Source: Streptomyces sp. MJM8645
GTDB taxonomy: Bacteria > Actinomycetota > Actinomycetes > Streptomycetales > Streptomycetaceae
Direction of reading: 5' to 3'
DNA: 64,000 bases
Assembly (NCBI RefSeq): GCF_001625365.1
Contig: NZ_LJJF01000001.1
Location: forward strand, 6,194,501 to 6,258,500
Shown here one piece after another: positions 1 to 7,095 of the stretch. Made by a program: the position numbers and the translations under genes. The number at the start of each line of letters is the position of its first letter. Within the stretch, counting starts at the first letter, position 1. Below the pieces are notes generated by a model. The model saw nothing but the letters and a program-made list of their open reading frames with translations, ran no database searches and was not told the DNA's origin.

Positions 1-2
1 GG

Positions 3-1427
3 GCGGCGGAGCTCGCCGCCCTGGTCGCGGCGGTGGTGGTGGACGCGGCCCTGGCCGCCGGCTCCGGGCTCCGCACGGCCGTACGCGCCACAGTGCGCCG
101 GCCCGCGCCGGACCCGACCGCCGCGCCGGAGGCGGTCCGGCGCCGCTGGTCGGCGCTGCGGCGGCGGGCGGTGGGCGCCGACCCGGGGGACGAAGCCGGG
201 CGCGCGGCCCTGGTCGCCGCCGAGACGCTGCGCCCGCGCGGCCGGGGCCGGGGCGAGCGGCCCGACGGCGCGGAGGGCCGGGAGGGCGGGGAAGGCCGGG
301 AGAACCGGGCCGGCCGGGACCGGTGGCTGGGGCGGCTGTGGCAGGGCGGGCGTGAACGGACGCCGGTGGACTGGCCGGCCCGGCTGCGGGAGTGGTGGCC
401 GCACGCCCGGACCGGTCTGCCGCGTCGGGCAGGCGCCGTGCTGCTGCTGTTCCTCGCCCTCGGGTTGCTGCTGTGGGCGGGGGCGGTGTTCCGCTACCCC
501 GTCGAGGCCGGGGTCCAGCTCAAGATCTCGCCCGACGGTGCCTTCGGCGGGCCGTTGAAGAAGGCCGGCGAGCACGCGGCCCAGCAGGTGGTCGGCCAAC
601 TGGGGGCGGCGCTGGTCGCCGCCGCCGTCCTCGCCTTCTTCCCCGCCCGGGTCGGCCTCGGCACGGCGGCCCTGACCGGCGTCGGGGCCTTCGCCATCGG
701 CTACCTGCGGCTCGGACCGCCGATGACGGGCCTGGAGATGCCGAAACCGGTGGCCGAGCGGGTGGTGCTGTTCGAGGGCGGGATGGGCAGTTGGGCCGGC
801 CTCGCGGCGGTGGCGGCGATCGTGGCGTCGTTCGTGCTGATCGAGCGCGCGGCGAACCGGCTGCTGAAGCCCGCGCACGAGGCCCGGCGGCAGGTGCGGG
901 AGGCCTGGCGGCGGCTCGCCGGGCGGGGCGCGGCGGCACGGTGGGACGGCAAGCAGTGGCGGACGGGCCCCGTGGGCGCCCGCGACCGTGCGCTGTTCGC
1001 GCTCGGGAGCACCTGTGTGCTCGCCCTGCTGCTGTGGGCGGCGGTCGAGGTGCGGCTGGCGGCCACCGGGCACCACCCGACGCCGGCCTCCTGGGGGACC
1101 GGCCAGACCGGTGCGGCCTACCAGTCCGGGTTCGTCGTCCTGCTGGCCGTCGTCTCCCTCGCGAGCACCCTGGGGACGCCGGTCACCGCCCGGGCGCTCC
1201 TCGGCTGCTGGATCCCCGCCACCCTGGTGCTCGGCGCCTGGCCCGGACCGCTCGGCCCGGTCGAGGCGCTGCGGATCCCGGTGCTCCAGGGGCAGTTCAC
1301 GGCCGTCGCGGAGTTCTGGGGGCACGGCGCGTTCTGGGCCGCGTTGCTGGTCGCGCTCCCGCTCGCGGCGTACGGGGTGCTGCGTACGGCCCGGGCGCGG
1401 GGGGCGGGTACGGGGGCGGGCGGCTGA
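3..1427 (+). CDS. Membrane protein of unknown function (5' partial)
   Basis: The reading frame is open to the left edge of the window, so the true start may lie upstream; GTG at 33 is the first start codon inside. The N-terminal ~125 residues are Arg/Gly/Glu-rich and probably cytoplasmic. From about residue 130 (counted from GTG 33) there are roughly six hydrophobic segments, including one rich in Leu/Ala around 135-157, a pair around 190-230, one near 265 and more toward the C-terminus. No catalytic motif or named domain is recognised. The stop codon lies inside the outer arm of the heptad hairpin that follows. The coding call is sure from length and codon use; the function is unknown. Confidence 0.7.
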   Translation, partial: AAELAALVAAVVVDAALAAGSGLRTAVRATVRRPAPDPTAAPEAVRRRWSALRRRAVGADPGDEAGRAALVAAETLRPRGRGRGERPDGAEGREGGEGRENRAGRDRWLGRLWQGGRERTPVDWPARLREWWPHARTGLPRRAGAVLLLFLALGLLLWAGAVFRYPVEAGVQLKISPDGAFGGPLKKAGEHAAQQVVGQLGAALVAAAVLAFFPARVGLGTAALTGVGAFAIGYLRLGPPMTGLEMPKPVAERVVLFEGGMGSWAGLAAVAAIVASFVLIERAANRLLKPAHEARRQVREAWRRLAGRGAAARWDGKQWRTGPVGARDRALFALGSTCVLALLLWAAVEVRLAATGHHPTPASWGTGQTGAAYQSGFVVLLAVVSLASTLGTPVTARALLGCWIPATLVLGAWPGPLGPVEALRIPVLQGQFTAVAEFWGHGAFWAALLVALPLAAYGVLRTARARGAGTGAGG

Positions 1428-1541
1428 CGGGCGAACGGCTGACAGATAACAGATGACAGAGTTCAGCTTTCAGATTTTGAAATCTGTTATCTGTTATCTG
1501 TCGGCTGTTATCTGTCAGCTGTTAGTTGTCAGCCGCCCGCC
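1415..1541. repeat. Heptad hairpin element E1 (AT-rich, 7-bp units)
   Basis: This imperfect long inverted repeat lies between two convergent genes. The arms are built from 7-base units of the form NNNNCAG on the left and CTGNNNN on the right (CTGTTAT, CTGTCAG, CTGTTAG and variants), meeting at CAGATTT-TG-AAATCTG. The outermost 14 bases (1415-1428) pair perfectly with 1528-1541 and include the stop codon of the upstream gene. GC content is far below the surrounding ~73%. Related elements lie near 5,040 and 16,650. It may act as a bidirectional transcription terminator or be a REP-like repeat; neither role is shown. Confidence 0.85.
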
Positions 1542-1566
1542 GCCGGCGATCCAGCCGCCATCCGGC

Positions 1567-2196
1567 TCAGCCGACCAGCCGGGACAGTTCGATCGAGTGC
1601 CCGGTCCGTTCCACCTTCGCCCGCAGGTAGCGCACGTTGCTCGCGGACAGGTGCACGCCGGTCGGCACCCGCCGCCGCACGGTGATCCCGAGGTCGGCCA
1701 ACTGCTGCGCCTTGTCCGGGTTGTTGCTCAGCAGGTCGATGCCGGTGGCGCCGAGGGTGGCGAGCATCTGGGCGGCGGCGGTGTAGTCCCGGCCGTCCTC
1801 GGGCAGGCCGAGCGCCGTGTTGGCGTCGTACGTGTCCAATCCGGAGTCCTGCAAGGAGTAGGCCTCCAGCTTGTTGTAGAGCCCGATGCCCCGGCCCTCC
1901 TGCCGCAGGTACAGCAGGTAGCCGCCGGCCTCGGCGATCCGCTCGACCGACTCGCGCAGCTGCGGGCCGCAGTCGCAGCGGTCCGAGCCGAAGACGTCGC
2001 CGGTCAGGCACTCCGAGTGCAGGCGTACCAGCGGCGTCCCGCCCTCCGGCACCTCGCCGAACGCGAGCGCCAGGTGCTCCGCGCCGTCGGCGAGGTCGTG
2101 GAAGGTGAAGGCCTCCGCCTCGGCGCGGTAGCCGTCGTGGAAGGTCAGCGGGATGCGCACACGCGAGCGCACCGTGGCGGGGCCGGGCTGCGGCAT
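1567..2196 (-). CDS. ribA: GTP cyclohydrolase II
   Basis: RibA opens GTP to 2,5-diamino-6-ribosylamino-pyrimidinone phosphate with release of formate and pyrophosphate, the first step of riboflavin synthesis. The 209-residue protein is the usual stand-alone length. It shows the zinc-binding cysteines in SECLTGDVFGSDRCDCG, the RQEGRGIGL motif, and the ANTALGLPEDGRDY region typical of the family. No RibB domain is fused, unlike bifunctional RibBA. The ATG start at 2196 lies downstream of an AT-rich stretch with a dyad at 2308-2326. The gene converges on the upstream membrane-protein gene across element E1. No other riboflavin genes are nearby. Confidence 0.95.
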   Translation of the reverse strand: MPQPGPATVRSRVRIPLTFHDGYRAEAEAFTFHDLADGAEHLALAFGEVPEGGTPLVRLHSECLTGDVFGSDRCDCGPQLRESVERIAEAGGYLLYLRQEGRGIGLYNKLEAYSLQDSGLDTYDANTALGLPEDGRDYTAAAQMLATLGATGIDLLSNNPDKAQQLADLGITVRRRVPTGVHLSASNVRYLRAKVERTGHSIELSRLVG

Positions 2197-2307
2197 GGGT
2201 GGGCCTCCGTCGATGAGGAGATGGGTCGGCGAACCGACGAACCGATGGGTCGAGAGGGGCGGGCCGGCCGGCCCGGGGTGGATCGGATGTCGATGACCGT
2301 ACTCGGT

Positions 2308-2326
2308 AGTTCCAATTTGAACAACT
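2308..2326. promoter_or_regulatory. Dyad in ribA/gdhA divergent region (candidate operator)
   Basis: AGTTCCAATTTGAACAACT carries GTTC-N6-GAAC symmetry inside an unusually AT-rich stretch between divergently transcribed ribA and gdhA. The form resembles MarR/HxlR-type operators. Which gene it serves, and whether any protein binds it, is inference. Confidence 0.35.
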
Positions 2327-2544
2327 AAATACTGTCCGTGCCCGATTCGACTACGGACTGTGGTTCAGCCGGGCTCCGTGCGGACGCGAGGGCGCTGGTG
2401 GATCGTACGGTCCGCGAGGCGTGGGGGTTTCAGCATGTGGATGCGTCGGGAGCCGGACCGTGGACACTGCGAGGATTCCCCCGTTTCCTGGGCACGGGAA
2501 TGCCTCGCGCACGAGCACCGACGACCACGGAAGGTCCTGATCAG

Positions 2545-3933
2545 ATGCCCACAACCCCTCCCGCCGCCACCTCCCCGACCTCCTTCGACGCCGAGCAGCG
2601 CGTGATCGAGGCGCTCTACGCGGACGTGGTCCGCCGGAACAGGGGTGAGACGGAGTTCCACCAGGCGGTCCGCGAGGTCCTGGAGACCCTCGGGCCGGTG
2701 CTCGCCCGCCGCCCCGAGTTCGTCGACGCCCGGATCATCGAGCGGATCTGCGAGCCCGAGCGGCAGCTCATGTTCCGGGTGCCGTGGACGGACGACTCCG
2801 GCGACATCCACGTGAACCGCGGCTTCCGGGTGGAGTTCAGCAGCGTCCTCGGCCCGTACAAGGGCGGGCTGCGCTTCCACCCCTCGGTGAACCTCGGCAT
2901 CGTCAAGTTCCTCGGCTTCGAGCAGATCTTCAAGAACGCGCTCACCGGGCTGTCGATCGGCGGCGGCAAGGGCGGCTCCGACTTCGACCCCAAGGGCCGC
3001 TCGGACGCCGAGGTCATGCGGTTCTGCCAGTCCTTCATGACCGAGCTGTACCGCCACCTCGGCGAGCACACCGATGTCCCCGCCGGGGACATCGGCGTCG
3101 GCGGCCGGGAGATCGGCTACCTGTTCGGCCAGTACAAGCGGATCACCAACCGCTACGAGAGCGGCGTGCTCACCGGCAAGGGCCTCGGCTGGGGCGGCGC
3201 GCAGGCCAGGACCGAGGCGACCGGCTACGGCTGCGTGCTGTTCACCGCCGAGATGCTGCACAGCCGCGGCGAGAGCCTGGACGGGCGCCGGGTCGTCGTC
3301 TCCGGATCCGGCAACGTCGCCATCTATGCGATCGAGAAGGCGCAGCAGCTCGGCGCGACCGTGCTCACCTGCTCCGACTCCACCGGCTACGTGGTGGACG
3401 AGAAGGGCATCGACCTCGCGCTCCTCAAGGAGGTCAAGGAGGTCCGGCGCGGCCGGGTCGCCGACTACGCCGAACTGCGCGGCAGCCACGTCCGGTTCGT
3501 CGAGGGCCCTGGCGTGTGGAGCGTGCCCTGCGACGTCGCGCTGCCCTGCGCCACCCAGAACGAGCTGACCGAGACGGACGCGCTGGCCCTGGTGCGGGGC
3601 GGGGTGCTGGCGGTCGCCGAGGGGGCCAACATGCCCACCACCCCGGAGGCGGTCCGGGTGTTCCAGGAAGCCGGGGTGGCCTTCGGCCCGGGCAAGGCGG
3701 CGAACGCGGGCGGCGTGGCCACCAGCGCCCTGGAGATGCAGCAGAACGCCTCGCGCGACTCCTGGACCTTCGCCCGCACCGAGGAGCGGCTGGCCGGGAT
3801 CATGAAGCACATCCACGACTCCTGCTTCACCACCGCCGAGCGCTACGGACATCCGGGCGACTACGTGGTGGGCGCGAACATCGCCGGCTTCGAGCTGGTC
3901 GGGGACGCGATGCTGGCCCAGGGCCTGATCTGA
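2545..3933 (+). CDS. gdhA: NADP-specific glutamate dehydrogenase
   Basis: The enzyme interconverts 2-oxoglutarate plus ammonium and glutamate, using NADPH in the biosynthetic direction. At 462 residues from ATG 2545 it matches the small hexameric class (~450). It shows the glutamate-binding K-G-G-L-R-F block, the GGGKGGSDFDPKG motif with the catalytic lysine region, and a Rossmann GSGNVA fingerprint. A longer open frame runs up to 2338, but ATG 2545 is chosen because GGAAGG lies 10 bases upstream and homology begins shortly after. The gene is monocistronic, with GC-rich tandem repeats just downstream. Confidence 0.95.
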   Translation: MPTTPPAATSPTSFDAEQRVIEALYADVVRRNRGETEFHQAVREVLETLGPVLARRPEFVDARIIERICEPERQLMFRVPWTDDSGDIHVNRGFRVEFSSVLGPYKGGLRFHPSVNLGIVKFLGFEQIFKNALTGLSIGGGKGGSDFDPKGRSDAEVMRFCQSFMTELYRHLGEHTDVPAGDIGVGGREIGYLFGQYKRITNRYESGVLTGKGLGWGGAQARTEATGYGCVLFTAEMLHSRGESLDGRRVVVSGSGNVAIYAIEKAQQLGATVLTCSDSTGYVVDEKGIDLALLKEVKEVRRGRVADYAELRGSHVRFVEGPGVWSVPCDVALPCATQNELTETDALALVRGGVLAVAEGANMPTTPEAVRVFQEAGVAFGPGKAANAGGVATSALEMQQNASRDSWTFARTEERLAGIMKHIHDSCFTTAERYGHPGDYVVGANIAGFELVGDAMLAQGLI

Positions 3934-3942
3934 GTCCTGCCG

Positions 3943-4020
3943 CCCTCCGCCCGGCGCCGACGTCCCTCCGCCCGGCGCCCCTCCGCCCGGCGCCCGCGGC
4001 CCTTCGCTTGGCGCCGACGG
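3943..4020. repeat. Imperfect GC-rich tandem repeat after gdhA
   Basis: Three to five imperfect copies of CTCCGCCCGGCGCC follow the gdhA stop codon in the gap before the AraC-type regulator. No gene is visible. This is probably slippage-prone low-complexity DNA. Confidence 0.6.
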
Positions 4021-4091
4021 CGCCACTCGCCGTCACCCGGCGATCGGTACCCGACCGGAGCGGGCACCGATTGTCGGGTGCGGCAGGGTGG

Positions 4092-4126
4092 GTCCTTCCT
4101 ACGGTGGTGATCAGTAAGGGAAGGAC
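4092..4126. promoter_or_regulatory. Inverted repeat overlapping the SD of the AraC gene
   Basis: GTCCTTCC (4092-4099) and GGAAGGAC (4119-4126) form a perfect 8-bp inverted repeat with a 19-base spacer. The right arm overlaps the purine-rich ribosome-binding region of the GTG start at 4136. It could be an autoregulatory operator or an SD-hiding hairpin. Confidence 0.35.
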
Positions 4127-4135
4127 GGGGTCGGA

Positions 4136-5005
4136 GTGCTGGAACACCTGAACCGGGCGATGGAGCACATCGAACGGAACCTGGACCAGGAGGTCGAGGT
4201 CGCCGAGCTGGCCCGGATCGCGATGACGTCGGAGTACCACTTCCGACGGTTGTTCTCGATGCTCTCCGGGATGCCGCTGTCGGACTACGTCCGGCGCCGG
4301 CGGTTGACCGTCGCCGGGGCCGAAGTCCTCGGTGGGGAGCGGACGTTGCTGGAGGTCGCGATCCGGTACGGCTACACCTCGGGGGAGGCGTTCGCCCGGG
4401 CGTTCCGGGCGATGCACGGGGTCGGGCCCGGTGAGGCCCGGCGCGAGGGCGCGGTGCTCAAGTCCCAGCCCCGGATGTCCTTCCGACTCGTCGTGGAGGG
4501 AAGCAGCAGTATGGAATACCGGATCATCGAGCAGCCGGACTTCCGGATCATCGGTCGGCGGGCGCGGGTCCCGCTGGTGCACGAGGGCGTGAACCCGGCC
4601 ATCGCCTCGTTCATCAAGGGGCTCGGCCAGGAGACCGTCGACCGGATCTCGGCGCTCTCGGGCCGCGAGCCGGAAGGCATCCTCTCGGTCACCGAGTTCT
4701 TCTCGGAGAGCCGCGAAGAGGGTGTCGAACTCGACTACTACCACGCGGTGGTGGCGGACGCGGACACCGTCGTCCCGGACGGCCTGGACGTTCGGGAGGT
4801 GCCGGCGGGCACCTGGGCGGCCTTCTCCAACACCGGGACCTTCCCGAAGGCCCTCCAGGAGATGTGGCGGGACGTCTTCACGCAGTGGTTCCCGTCCAAC
4901 CCGTACGAGTTCCGGCCGGGGCCGGAGATCCTGCGCACCCGGTTCCTGTCGGACGGCCAGGCGGAGGCCCAGCTGTGGATTCCGGTGGCGCGGGCGCTGC
5001 GCTGA
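4136..5005 (+). CDS. AraC-family regulator with GyrI-like effector domain
   Basis: This 289-residue transcription factor has an N-terminal AraC/XylS DNA-binding domain (about residues 5-105, with two helix-turn-helix units including ELARIAMTSEYHFRRLF and YTSGEAFARAFR). A GyrI-like small-molecule-binding domain follows from about residue 125 (MEYRIIEQPDFRIIGR onward). The Rob/SoxS-with-GyrI arrangement is common in actinomycete multidrug or stress sensors. The GTG start follows AAGGACGGGG. The effector and targets are unknown. Element E2 lies directly after its stop, and the next gene is a co-directional oxidoreductase that could be a target. Confidence 0.9.
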   Translation: MLEHLNRAMEHIERNLDQEVEVAELARIAMTSEYHFRRLFSMLSGMPLSDYVRRRRLTVAGAEVLGGERTLLEVAIRYGYTSGEAFARAFRAMHGVGPGEARREGAVLKSQPRMSFRLVVEGSSSMEYRIIEQPDFRIIGRRARVPLVHEGVNPAIASFIKGLGQETVDRISALSGREPEGILSVTEFFSESREEGVELDYYHAVVADADTVVPDGLDVREVPAGTWAAFSNTGTFPKALQEMWRDVFTQWFPSNPYEFRPGPEILRTRFLSDGQAEAQLWIPVARALR

Positions 5006-5016
5006 CGGACGGCCGC

Positions 5017-5101
5017 TGACAGCTGACAGGTGACAGCCGACAACTAACAGATGACAGATAACAGATTTCGAAATCTGTTATCTGTCATCTGTTAGTTGTT
5101 C
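5017..5101. repeat. Heptad hairpin element E2 with 60-bp perfect palindrome
   Basis: Positions 5040-5099 are a perfect palindrome of 60 bp: arms 5040-5068 and 5071-5099, with CG at the centre. The arms consist of 7-base units (CTAACAG, ATGACAG, ATAACAG). The left side continues outward as CTGACAG-type units from about 5022 without matching right-hand partners. The element begins about a dozen bases after the AraC-regulator stop and precedes a co-directional gene, so it is not restricted to convergent gene pairs. It belongs to the same family as E1 and E3. Confidence 0.9.
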
Positions 5102-5244
5102 GCCCACAGCGCCCACTGCCGCCGCCCGCCGCCCCGCCCGCCCCCGTTCGGCCCAGCAGCGCCCGCACCCGTCCTCCCCCGCCCGCATGCTGGGGCGGGG
5201 GAGGACGGGGGATCGCAACCGCTACCCGAGGAGTGGGATCACCG

Positions 5245-6153
5245 ATGGCCAAGGCATTCGGCTTCGTCGACTACGGCGGGCCGGAGACACAGGAGTTCCT
5301 GGACCGCCCGGTGCTGGAGCCCGGCCCCGGGCAGCTGGCGATCGCGGTCGGCGCGGCCGGGGTGAACCCGGTGGACTGGAAGATCCGCACGGGCCTGCTC
5401 GGCCGGGAGCGCGAACTCCCCGCCGTCATGGGCCAGGAGGCCTCGGGCGTGGTCCTGCAAGTCGGCCCCGGGGTCACCGGATTCACCCCGGGCGATGAGG
5501 TGTTCGGCCTCGCGGCCGCCGGTGCCTACGCCGAACAGACGCTGATGCGCGCCGAGTTGAGCGCGCTCAAGCCCGAGGGCGTCGGCTTCGACCAGGCGGC
5601 CGTCCTGCCCGTGTCGGCGGCCACCGCGGACGACGCCGTCCGTGACCTCGGCCTCGGCGCCGGCCGGACGCTGCTGATCCTCGGCATCGCCGGCGGTGTC
5701 GGCAGCGCGGCCGCCCAGATCGCCCGCAGTCGCGGCCTGATCGTCCTCGGCACCGCGAGCGACGCCAACCGTGCGTACGTCGAGTCCCTCGGCGCGGTGC
5801 CGGTCCGCTACGGCGACGGCGTCGCCGAACGGATCGCGGCCGCGGCGCCCGACGGCGTCGACGGCATCCTCGACCTGGTCGGAGGCGACGCCCTGCGGGC
5901 CGCCGTCCCCGTGCGCAAGGACCGTACGGAGCTGGTCAGCACCGCCGACCCGGCCACCGTGGCCGAACTCGGCGGCCGCTACATCACCCGCTCGACGACG
6001 TCCGAGACCCTGTCCGCGCTGGCGGCCCTGGTCGCCGCCGGTGAGCTGGACCCGAACATCACCGGCCGCTACCCGCTGGCCCGGGCCGCCGAGGCGCTCG
6101 CCTTCGTCGAATCCGGCCATGCCCGCGGCAAGGTGGTGCTCGAAGTCGCGTGA
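5245..6153 (+). CDS. NADP-dependent quinone oxidoreductase-like MDR protein
   Basis: This zinc-free medium-chain dehydrogenase/reductase of 302 residues resembles quinone oxidoreductase (QOR) enzymes. An N-terminal GroES-like domain contains VNPVDWKIRTG. It is followed by a Rossmann domain with the nucleotide-binding glycines in GIAGGVGSAAAQIA. Catalytic-zinc cysteines are absent, which fits reduction of quinones or enones with NADPH. ATG 5245 is preferred because GAGGAG lies at 5227-5232; an in-frame GTG at 5233 abuts that SD. It may be regulated by the upstream AraC/GyrI protein; this is inference from position only. Confidence 0.88.
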   Translation: MAKAFGFVDYGGPETQEFLDRPVLEPGPGQLAIAVGAAGVNPVDWKIRTGLLGRERELPAVMGQEASGVVLQVGPGVTGFTPGDEVFGLAAAGAYAEQTLMRAELSALKPEGVGFDQAAVLPVSAATADDAVRDLGLGAGRTLLILGIAGGVGSAAAQIARSRGLIVLGTASDANRAYVESLGAVPVRYGDGVAERIAAAAPDGVDGILDLVGGDALRAAVPVRKDRTELVSTADPATVAELGGRYITRSTTSETLSALAALVAAGELDPNITGRYPLARAAEALAFVESGHARGKVVLEVA

Positions 6154-6229
6154 CACAAAGCAAGAGTGACGATCAGTCAACAAGGACCGAGAGATCGAGA
6201 ACCGAGAGAAGAAGTCGAGAGAAGAAGCC

Positions 6230-6994
6230 ATGAAGCAGAACTCCGTGACCATCGGCGGCCCCTGCTGGGTCGAGTTGGGCACCTCCGACCCGGCCGCCGC
6301 CAGCACCTTCTACGGCGAGTTGTTCGGCTGGCGGGCCGAGGCCGATGTGCGCCCCGAGGCCAGCGGCTACACCCAGATGTTCCTCGGCGACGCCACGGCG
6401 GCCGCCGTCAGCCCGCGGTTCGCGCCGCAGCAGCCCATCGCCTGGTCGACCTGCTTCGCGGTCACCGACACCGACGCCACCGTCGCGAAGGTCGAGAACG
6501 CCGGCGGCAAGGTCCTGAAGGAGCCCACCGACGTGTCCGACCTCGGCCGCTTCGCGGTGGTCGGGGACAGCTCCGGCGCGGTGTTCCTGCTCTGGCAGGC
6601 CCGCGCGTTCGCGGGCGCCGAGGTGTTCAACGAGCCGGGCTCGCTCGGCTGGGTGGAACTGCTCACCCGCGACCCGGCCGGTGCGACCGCCTTCTACCCG
6701 GCGGTCTTCGGCTGGTCCGTCAGCCCGTCCGAGCAGTACACCCAGTGGGGCCTGGACGGCGCCGACTTCGGCGGCATGCTGGTGATGGACGACCGCTTCC
6801 CGCCGCAGGTGCCGCCGCACTGGCTGCCGTACTTCTCGGTCGCGGACGTCGACAACACCGTCGCCCGGGCGAGCGGCCTCGGCGCGGACGTGCTGATGGG
6901 GGCCACCGACGTGCCGGACGGCCCCCGGATCGCCGTGCTGCGCGACCCGCAGGGCGCGTCGTTCGGCGTCTACCTGGCCGGCACCGAGGGCTGA
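6230..6994 (+). CDS. VOC-family protein with two glyoxalase-like domains
   Basis: The 254-residue protein contains two tandem vicinal-oxygen-chelate domains, at about residues 8-120 and 135-250. Each opens with a W-V-E-L-x-T-x-D-P-x-A-A-x-x-F-Y signature (CWVELGTSDPAAASTFYGEL and GWVELLTRDPAGATAFYPAV). Such proteins in Streptomyces are often annotated as glyoxalase/bleomycin-resistance or hydroxylase-like. The substrate cannot be told from sequence. The start ATG 6230 follows purine-rich GAGAGAAGAAG repeats that serve as the SD. The gene converges on lnt. Confidence 0.85.
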   Translation: MKQNSVTIGGPCWVELGTSDPAAASTFYGELFGWRAEADVRPEASGYTQMFLGDATAAAVSPRFAPQQPIAWSTCFAVTDTDATVAKVENAGGKVLKEPTDVSDLGRFAVVGDSSGAVFLLWQARAFAGAEVFNEPGSLGWVELLTRDPAGATAFYPAVFGWSVSPSEQYTQWGLDGADFGGMLVMDDRFPPQVPPHWLPYFSVADVDNTVARASGLGADVLMGATDVPDGPRIAVLRDPQGASFGVYLAGTEG

Positions 6995-7012
6995 CCCCCC
7001 CCGGAGGCCACG

Positions 7013-7048
7013 CCCTGCCCGCGCCCCTGCCCGCGCCCCTGTCGACGC
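7013..7048. repeat. 12-bp tandem repeat, three units
   Basis: Three near-identical 12-base units (CCCTGCCCGCGC) lie in the 100-base gap between the convergent VOC and lnt genes. No convincing terminator stem is seen next to them. Confidence 0.5.
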
Positions 7049-7095
7049 CCCTGCCGAGGACCCCGACGTCCTCCCGTCGGGCGCAGTCTCCGCCC

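Noticed and set aside
2365..4026. Long open frame of 553 codons on the minus strand opposite gdhA
   Set aside because: It is a mirror frame of a high-GC gene. It has no domain, and gdhA has clear motifs and SD on the other strand.
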